Below, piece after piece: positions 56,450 to 64,000 of a stretch of DNA of 64,000 bases. Location of the stretch: NCBI GenBank assembly GCA_932521025.1, contig OW051471.1, positions 806,001-870,000 on the forward strand. The letters run 5' to 3'. The first letter of the stretch is position 1, and each line of letters starts with the position of its first letter. The position numbers and the translations under genes are program-made. Below the pieces are notes generated by a model. That model was not told the DNA's origin. It worked only from the letters and a program-made list of their open reading frames with translations, and did not search any database. The DNA is from Oscheius onirici (taxonomy: Eukaryota; Nematoda; Chromadorea; Rhabditida; Rhabditidae).

Positions 56450-59200
56450 TGAGCGAATCCAAAACATTCAGGAGAAAGGCTGAACTAAATAATGAAGAAA
56501 TTTTCGGTTGAGAAGATCGCACAAACACTAAAAAAACCCTCATGAAAATGAAGTTTGAAGAAAAGTCAAACATAAAAAAAAACAGGAATGGATGCAAAAT
56601 GTTTGAACAGAATCCAGCGTTGGAAACGACAGTGCAAGCTGAACAAAAACACGTTTCCGGAGACGATTTTTTGCAGTTTGTAATGTGGTGGTAAGAAGAT
56701 GTAGCGGCCTACTACTCGTTTCCAAAACGAGTACTCGAATCCAAAAAGAGTAGTCGTCCACCACGCCTCTCAGGTGAGATTTTTTCTTGTTTCTTATTTT
56801 TCGCGGATGCATTTGATGTCTGATAAAACAGGCTAACTGATAAAAAGGTTACCTGATAAAACAAGAAAGAACTAAATTTATTCTGTAATCCACTTTAAAT
56901 TGCTCCCCAGGTGTGCCTGAAGCTCTAATTGAGGATAAAGAGGGTAGGTTTGTGCGCAAATTAGTTTTTAACAAGTCGTAACAGAACAAGTTCTTGACTT
57001 TGGTAGTTTCTGCGCGAAGGGTTCTTGACGTTGGTAGTTTCTTTGAAGGGATAGGGGGTGACTGGAGTTTCTTTGGGGATTCAGGGGGAATGAAAGGGAA
57101 GCGACGACTAAGGCTGACAGGGCGAAGTCATGCATTTTTACTTTAGCCCTGGAAGGGCGTTGTCAACCCTGTATTCTGTAATTTTCTGTAACTTGCGTAC
57201 AAATTACTCGCCCAACCCTCGTAAGCTTGAAAATGGGAAAGTTTGGTGATTATCGCATACGGCAAGTAAAATATACCAAAAAATAGGATTTGCCGAAGGG
57301 GTGAAGCAAAATAGCGTTTCCAGTGGTTGTACTTTGGAAAGTATTGAGCTTGTAGAAAAGATGAAACCAAAATTTTTTTTTAAAGCAACGTCAGTTGTTG
57401 TTTGAGCAACGAAAAAAAACCGCAAACGAGTGTGTGAAATGAGTAAGTGAAAAAAAAGTGAAATAAAAAAATTCCCCCGGAGTACAGTAAGAAAATGGTT
57501 AAAAATGAACCATATTTCTTGGGAAAATCTTTCCAAACTCTCGTTTTGATGTGTGCCCAGAGAAACTTTTTTTTCCATTAAAAACTGCTTCAACTAGTAA
57601 GCTTTTTCCGAACAGAATAAAGAAAATTAATGTCCCTGGTGTTCAGACTACAAATTAACATTAAAAAAAACGTTCATTGTATCTTTCCAACCGGTATGAA
57701 CGGCTACAAACTCCACTCAAAACGGTCTTCCAAAAAAATGAACTCTGCTCCCAGATTGAAACCCGGATTGAATAAGGTACACTTCCCCCTCCTCTCAAAG
57801 TAGAGTGGCACCTTTGAAAGTCTCCGAGTCAGAGAGCAAACAGAGTGCCATTTAGAGAAGGCAAGCCTTGTTTGAGAACTTTGTTGGTACGGTTTTGAGG
57901 AAACCATTTTTGGCGGGAGGGGGGGGGGGGCCGGACCGGAAGAGGGCATGGAAATCTCAGAGTGTGTGAAATCGAGAAAATGAAACCCCAATCAAGAGGC
58001 GAGGTTGAAGTAGTACTGCGCTGAATAAAATTACAAAAAAGAAAACTATTGTTTTCGTAGGCTCTGCGGGCATTAGTAGTGATTTCGCACTAGTTTCGAG
58101 GCTTTTCAACCGTGTTGAAACCAAAAATTTCAGACACGATCGAGACAAAAACTTTTTGGGTTACGGAAAGTGAATTTTCAAAAGTTTTCGATTTGGTTTC
58201 GTTGAATTCCTATTAAGAGAACCAATGCAAAAGAGCACTGATCTGGCATAAGCTTGTAGCAAATATCAAAAAAAAAGAATGAAAAACGTCTAAAGAAGAC
58301 CACATTTCTCTCAGGAGGTGATAGACAAGATCCGAAAAAATATAGCTTTCTGGAGCTTCAAGAGATTATTTTTGGTACAAAAGTTCCGTTGGCATGAGGT
58401 TCTTTCTCGAAGAAAGCAAGACTCTTCCATTTGGTTTCATTGCATTCTTATAAGAGAACCAGTAGTGTAAGTGTATTCCCTTCTCGGTTTTGGCAAAACT
58501 GTACAAAATATCAATGGACTGGAATGAGGACAGATCAAATGCTTTCCGGAAGTTGTCTCTCTCCTTGACCAAAAGTCCGAGTAAATGAGAGTAATCCGAT
58601 AGACAAACACTGATCATTCACTGGTTCCTTTCGAGTTGCAAAGAAAGCTCAAAGAGCATTGAAAACGAGAGGGAATTCTACCAGAACCCATGGAAAAGTA
58701 TTGTATTTTCCAAATGCCTAGACAATTGTCGGAAATATTTAAAAATGGCTGCTGGTAATAGAAGGCAAAACACGAGTTGAACGGCTACTTTTGGGACCTT
58801 ACCAAAAAGTTCCCGAAATCTGGCTTCTTTTGTAAAGGAAAAAAAAGTAAAATAAGAGAGAAAAGATCGATAGTTTTTGGTCTGGACGACAGACGGCTCT
58901 CTTGCCTCTCTCTCTCGACTGTATAGAGGGATTACCATAAAATTTGTGACTGTTCACGTTTCTACTGCCTCGTCCTTTTGTTATTTGATATTGTGATGGG
59001 TTATGGAATGGAAGAGAGGAAAATGGTATGGAAACTTGTAAAATTGGGAAACTTTGAAAACAATGAATTGCCGGGACCTTTCCAAAACAGGCTATCCTTT
59101 TATCATGATTTTTTTCTACAAAAGAAAGCCAAACAGAGTATTAGAAAACCAGCTAACCAGGAAAGTATGCTTAGTCGGTGAAACAATAAAAACATATGAC
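56450..59200. other. Gene-poor AT-rich stretch
   Basis: Contains a short inverted repeat at about 56708-56755 (ACTACTCGTTT..AAAGAGTAGT), a G run at 57919-57930, and a diverged direct duplication (58190-58265 and 58428-58511, TTTGGTTTC..TTATAAGAGAACCA-like). No gene supported. Confidence 0.5.
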
Positions 59201-59204
59201 TTGG

Positions 59205-59305
59205 AGCACATGTAACGTACTCCACACCGAGGTAAAGCACAAAAACATTGGACCAACCGGGATTCGACCCTTGGAACCCGTCCGTTACGCACCGTTTAGT
59301 ATAAA
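59205..59305 (-). mobile_element. tRNA-derived SINE, copy 2
   Basis: On the minus strand: GGACGGGTTCCAAGGGTCGA then ATCCCGGTTGGTCC (a T-arm/B-box-like tRNA 3' end), then TTTTTGTGCTTTACC, TCGGTGTGGAGTACGTTAC. The last block is shared with copy 1 at 31490. Confidence 0.55.
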
Positions 59306-59309
59306 GCAC

Positions 59310-60960
59310 AAAAAAAGGAATGTCTTCCATTATTTCAACAAAAAATTCTATTTCCAACCAGCAGAGGATCCATTAGAAAGCCAACTGCACTGGCAACTAT
59401 GTCTAGTTAGTGAAACAAATAAAAATGTGAAAGTGATTCAGAATTTTTGCACTGAAGAGGGACGAAAAGACGAATAACAAAGAACAGAAATGCTTTTTCT
59501 GTTTTCAACAAAAACGTATATTTTTCGATATCTTTCGAGAAGGCAATGATTGAAAACCTATCTTCCAGTCTCAGAATATGAAAACAAAGAAACATAAAAT
59601 ACTTTGAAATTCGAACGTTTTTTTTTACCATTGTTCGTACTGTTCGAGGAGTTTGAAAAATGACATGGAAAAGCGAAAAACTCAACTGGGCTTTTCCTAA
59701 GGCAGATCAGTTTCTAAACAGGGCGCGTTGGCCTGCCAGGTGGTTCAGATTTTCAAAGATTCATATTATTAGTAAATATTTTCTGCTAGGTCGGGGAAAA
59801 TCGGACAGTACTCTCAAGTGGAAATGTATGGAATCACTGAAACTATAAATATTTGAAAAATTTTGGCCTGAAAGTCCAAATATGGTTTGGAAGTTTCTGG
59901 TAGTTTCCAGCTAAAAAACATGACTCCACAAAAAGATTTTTTATTTTACCTTTTGAAAAAAAAACACCAGATAGCATAGAAGAAATAATTCTTGACGATA
60001 TTAGTAGAAACAGTGAAACACTCTTGGAACCTCTGAAATCCGTTTTTTTTTCATCTGAAAAACTGTTTGTCGGTCCCTAATTTCCCAGTTTTCTTTATCA
60101 GAACAAATACCAGAAGAGCATTTTTTGCCTTGCGTCTAATCTCGCGTCATTTTCGCGTTTTGTGTGGGTCTTGTCGGAGAAAACAGAGGGAGAGACAGTC
60201 TGTAGCCCAGACTGATTGAGATGACAAATCTTCGAAAGAGACAGAGACCGGAAGAAAAACTGAGATAACTAAGGATCACACTTCTGGACTGATGAGCTAG
60301 TGTAGAAAATAGGTAGATCGAAGAAAGAGCGAAACAGAGCGCTTTAGAAACTTGACAGAACTTTATACAGTTTTTGAAACACACTTTTTCAGTATTATTT
60401 CGAAGAACAGTTTGGGAACACCTTAGTTTACCATTTACAGACTAGGCCAAGACGTTTGTCAGAAGAGTTTTAGTAGCTTGCAACTATGCGTCAATTTGTG
60501 TTTTGTCAAAAACGAGTGTCAAACCTCGCCGTCTGCTAAGAGTTTTTGTCTTTTTATCATTTTACCAGCAAGATAATGACAAATTTATCTATGAGAACCA
60601 GAATAGCTACCAGTTAGATACAAAATAGCCGAAGAGTACGTCCCAAATAGCCGAAAACTGATTTCTGCATGAGAAATAGCTAAATTACGAAAAAAAAAAA
60701 TTGCGCGCCAGATCGAAAATGTCCGCCACGCACTTTTGCGTACGAATTTGGCGCGCGTTCAAATTTTATTTTTTTCTTGAAAAGTCTGTATCTCGGCAAG
60801 GAAAAAATATTTTTCGTTAATTCGATAAATTTGTTACTCTACTAATTGAGTACTACAAGATTATACCACATAGAACGTGTGGGGTTGCAACTTTTCCCCA
60901 GGATTTTTGACCAAACTTCGGTCGCCGTAGCTCAGCCGTTACGAATTTTCAGGATTTTAT
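59310..60960. other. Gene-poor AT-rich stretch
   Basis: No supported exon. Several TGAAACA motifs (59414, 60014, 60377). Confidence 0.5.
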
Positions 60961-61020
60961 GGTTGGTATAGATAATACTCGAGAAGTACTATCTAACTAT
61001 ACCAACCCCCCCCCCCCCCC
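60961..61020. repeat. Hairpin ending in a C15 run
   Basis: GGTTGGTATAG (60961) and CTATACCAACC pair around an AT-rich loop containing ACTCGAGAAGT; the right arm runs directly into 15 C residues (61006-61020). Confidence 0.8.
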
Positions 61021-61478
61021 ATCAATCATAGGGCCCGAATCGAAAAAAAATGTTTCGTTACAGATTGGCGTTTATATTAGGGCGCGTCAGAAGTCGGGTC
61101 CCGTAGTACTACAGCTACCCTTCAAACTGATCGGATCGGTACGAGATTGTTCCTGGGGGTAATCGACCTCGAAAAAAAAATATTGAGAGCTTTTGGGACA
61201 GTTTGGATTTTGGGATCAAGGGTTACGGTAGCTTTGAAAATCGGACCGAAAACGTATTTTCGCGATAACTTTTTGAGGTTAGGAGATACAAAAAAAATCA
61301 CCTCATCGAGACGCACCTTTCTTTTTTTGAAAAAAGTATTTTACTCTTTCGCGCAAAAAGTTATTCGACTTTCCATTTTTCGACAAAATGGCGCAGTGCC
61401 TGTGCGTCAACCACGCTGGAGCGTCCGCTGAGCGGAATTTATTTTGTTTTTTAACAGTAGCATTTTACTGGGTTAAAT

Positions 61479-61652
61479 ATCACCCCTGTAAATTATCAGC
61501 TTGATTGGATCGGTAGTTTTCTCAAAAATGCAGTTTTGATCGCCGAAAATCACTATGTGGGAGAGCACATGGGCGAAATTTGGGACGCAAAATCGTTCCC
61601 TAGCCTTTATTTCAAAACATACGAAGCTAATATTTTACAGGGGTGATATTTA
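61479..61652. mobile_element. Small MITE nested in the left arm of the long-TIR transposon
   Basis: AAATATCACCCCTGTAAATT and AATATTTTACAGGGGTGATA are inverted termini. Comparing left and right arms of the host transposon shows the uninterrupted sequence. A diverged relative occupies about 29528-29695. Confidence 0.7.
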
Positions 61653-62091
61653 GGGGACAGCCCCAAAATGCGGAAAACCACTTTGAAAATGACCAATTCC
61701 GCGCGAAACCCAAAATGAACTCGCTACAGTTTGAACGCGGCCAATTTGAACGTCGCCATTCTGGAGGTGCGACATTTTGCACGACGTTTTTACGTAATCA
61801 CGTATTTTCTGTTCCGCAATTACCGTTTCCCTAAAATATTCGTCATTTTTTATTTTTTTCCGGAATTTCTTCCATTTTTGCCTAGTTTTTCTAGTATTTT
61901 TTTTACTTTATTGTGCTATTGCTTTGTAAAAACATGTATGCATACTATAACGGTCATTTCAGAGCCAGCCAAGTTAAAATCATGCAAAAAAAATCATAGT
62001 TTTTCGGTTATCGTAATTTTTTTTTATTCTTTCAGACGTAAACTGTTCTAAACAAGTGCAGACTTGTAAAAACTGCCGGTAAGACGACATA

Positions 62092-62627
62092 ATGACTCCG
62101 GTATCACGACGACGAGCCAAACACGTCTTTAAATCAGGTAAAGTTATTTTCAAATAGTCCGACTCAACATTCAGGCCTCAAGCGAAAAACTAGGACCAGA
62201 CTGGCCGAAGATGTCGTCCTTCTCAATGGAGCTGTGTCGAAAACGTGGAAGAAGAAACCGCAAGAACAAATAGATGTTGAAGCATGGTACAAGCCATTAA
62301 AAGTAAGTTATTTCTGTATTTTGCGAGGATATTTTAGTCTTCCATATCACAGCAACGGCCATCAAAAGGCCCATCTATCTTCACTCACCGAAAGACATCA
62401 GAAAAAAACAGGCGGACACAACTAGCCTCTTACTGCGCGAGTTTCCTGTCAAAAAGGTATGGATTTGTTCTTCTATACAACAATCATCCTAGGTGAAAGA
62501 GAACTCGAAGACAGCGTCTCTTCTGAAGAGCCAACGCCTCCAAGCAATGAAACGAGCTCGAAGACGTGCCTCCGGATACCCTACCCTAGCCGATATCGAC
62601 GGAATTTCATTCATTTTCGAGTCTTAG
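62092..62627 (+). CDS. Transposon-borne spliced gene, basic protein of unknown function
   Basis: Exon 1, 62092-62137 (MTPVSRRRAKHVFKS), and exon 2, 62175-62302 (GLKRKTRTRLAEDVVLLNGA then KTWKKKPQEQIDVEAWYKPL), join in phase 1. Exon 3 ends at 62456 and exon 4 is 62493-62627, reading LLREFPVKK then VKENSKTASLLKSQRLQAMK and ASGYPTLADIDGISFIFES plus TAG. The acceptor at 62337 puts exon 3 one base out of frame with exon 2, so either another splice site is used or a frameshift has occurred. Introns are 35-37 bp with GTAAAG/GTAAGT/GTATGG donors. AATAAA at 62655. It sits wholly between the transposon's inverted repeats. No domain recognised; the many basic residues suggest nucleic-acid binding. Confidence 0.55.
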
Positions 62628-63112
62628 CACTAAAATTGTACTTATAGATGATTCAATAAACTTTTCTAAGAGAATTACTTGTTCTTGTCCAAGATTTACT
62701 GCTACAAATTGATTTTTATCAAGAAAAGTAAATTTACCCAGTTTTTACTCACCCACAAGAGCCGGAAAGTTGATCAACGCGATGGCATATGTCCGTTTCT
62801 TGTCCCATTTATTGTTTTCGTCATAAAAACGGACATCCATAAAGGAAAACCATAAAGAGGAGTATATTTTAGGGAAACGGTAATTGCGGAATAGAAAATA
62901 CGTGATTACGTAAAAACGTCGTGCAAAATGTCGCACCTCCAGAATGGCGACGTTCAAACTGGCCGCGCTCAAAATGGATGGCGCCAAAGTGGGACGTGTT
63001 CAAAATGGTTTCGCACAGAGTGGTTTTCCGTATTTTGGGACTGTCTCATATTTAGTCCAGTAAAATGCTACTGTTAAAAAACAAAATAAATTCCTCTCAG
63101 CTGACTCCAACT

Positions 63113-63321
63113 AGCCTATTTTGGTCAATTTTCCACCAATTTTAGCGTTTCACCACTCATTTTAGGGGTAATTTTTGACGAGAAATCGATTAGAAACAAG
63201 TAAAAATCGAAAAAATGAGTGTAGAACGAGAAAAACGCAAAAATGAAATTTGCCTTGGGTCCCGCCACGCAGTTGCCTGATTTCCCCTGCACGGCTGCAC
63301 GGCCATAATGAGACTGTCCCT
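63113..63321. repeat. Right half of an AGGGACA-family MITE
   Basis: Contains GCGTTTCACCACTCATTTTA, GAGAAATCGATTAGAAAC and ends GAGACTGTCCCT followed by TTAA (63322-63325). The left half is missing; it starts at the edge of the long-TIR transposon. Confidence 0.7.
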
Positions 63322-63329
63322 TTAAACCC

Positions 63330-64000
63330 CTGGTTAGGATGACAGTTTGTGTAAAAAACGTGCTTAGCTCGCAGAGAGAAATTATTGCTGCCCAAAAGTT
63401 TTTCGCTTGTTAGACTTTGTAAACACGTTTACTAAGACTGGAAAAATGTTGTACGGTTTGCTCAAAAAGAAGAGGATTTTACGATTTTAGCTCTTCCCTC
63501 GAGACCCATTTAGCACGTAAAAATTGGATACTCGGTCGACAAATTCCAACTTTTGCTGCGTCGAAGGGAAGAGCTAGAATCTTACGGTAACCCCCCTTCT
63601 TTTGGAACAGACCATACAGTTCGAAAACCTGATATTTCTGTGGGTATGATGAAGTACTGAAAGCAGGAAATTGAATGATCAATCAATTTTCGTATTGCTC
63701 AGCCAACAAAGCAGTTAAGTTCCAAAAATGCCTTTCTTTACCCAGAACTTGAAACATCAAGAGCAACCAAAAAGTACTATGATCTTTTCAACATAACAAG
63801 AGCTCATTACCGTAAACTGATTTTTCGTGACGAAACCTATAAAACACGAATCCTGGCTGAACATCCTACGGTTCAGTATTATACTGGGATGCGAGACTAT
63901 TCCTCCGCGGAAGAAAAGACTGCGATTTCGTGACGAAATTCTTGTTCAAACTTTTTAACAAATTCTTGTTCAAACTTTTGTTCAAACACCCAAAACGTCA
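63330..64000. other. AT-rich end of window
   Basis: No gene seen. Contains a GGATACTCGG hairpin-family remnant near 63520 and the CCGCGG repeat near 63900. Confidence 0.5.

Larger units (their letters stand above)
61426..63105. mobile_element. Long-TIR transposon carrying its own gene
   Basis: The left arm (from GCTGAGCGGAATTTATTTTG) and right arm (ending CAAAATAAATTCCTCTCAGC) are inverted repeats of about 240 bp sharing ACAGTAGCATTTTACTGG, GGAAAACCACT, AACGTCGCCATTCTGGAGGT, GCGACATTTTGCACGACG and TTACCGTTTCCCTAAAATAT. The left arm is interrupted by a smaller MITE (61479-61652). The interior contains a spliced gene (62092-62627). Superfamily unknown. Confidence 0.75.

Noticed and set aside
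62338-62410. Reading through the intron after 62302 to a stop at 62425 as the true end of the transposon-borne gene
   Set aside because: The intron has good GTAAGT and TTTTAG sites and the downstream frame is strongly coding; the remaining one-base phase conflict is reported instead.
1-64000. CRISPR arrays, bacterial operons, rRNA genes
   Set aside because: No regularly spaced direct repeats, no ribosomal sequence; spliced genes show a eukaryotic nuclear genome.

Overview
This window looks like nuclear DNA of a Caenorhabditis-type nematode. It is AT-rich, its introns mostly end in TTTCAG, and it carries families typical of worms: divergent G-alpha subunits, a nuclear hormone receptor, a bestrophin, and many MITEs, Helitrons and RTE/CR1-type LINEs. 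Calls come from reading the sequence and from splice-phase bookkeeping. No database search was run.

Layout. 1-3206: an RTE-type LINE split by a decayed pogo-like DNA transposon. 3450-5857 (-): the first three coding exons of a G-alpha gene; one intron holds a foldback element with a Helitron inserted in its loop, and the rest of the gene is not in the window. 5860-11500: gene-poor, with pogo and Helitron relics. 11553-13942: two tentative small genes. 14316-15872: a Helitron/tRNA-like element interrupted by a Mutator-like TIR unit that carries part of a retroelement pol gene and has a 9-bp target duplication. 19283-24500 (+): a complete divergent G-alpha gene (11 exons, about 389 aa) with an unrelated antisense gene or pseudogene inside its last intron. 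25283-32146 (+): a complete NR2E-like nuclear receptor (9 exons, about 302 aa) with transposon-packed introns and one GC-AG intron. 32393-34606 (-): a decayed LTR retrotransposon (gag plus one LTR) inserted just after the stop codon of a two-exon AT-hook gene (34625-35253, -). 35900-41100: duplicated fragments and a gene tail at 37205-37330. About 41102-43653 (+): an unrecognised gene with four supported exons. 43988-44834: tentative small ORFs. 46031-53734 (-): a complete bestrophin gene (11 exons, about 585 aa). 55195-56213: a LINE 3' end. 56200-61400: gene-poor. 61426-63105: a long-TIR transposon containing its own multi-exon gene.

The protein-coding genes suggest membrane and signalling functions (G proteins, chloride channel, nuclear receptor), but nothing suggests an operon or a shared pathway. 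The most unusual content is the layered mobile DNA and a dense scatter, on both strands, of CTGTTTCA-like motifs that resembles the promoter motif of Caenorhabditis type-I 21U-RNA (piRNA) loci. Stretches described as empty are those in which I found no acceptable exon or repeat by eye.
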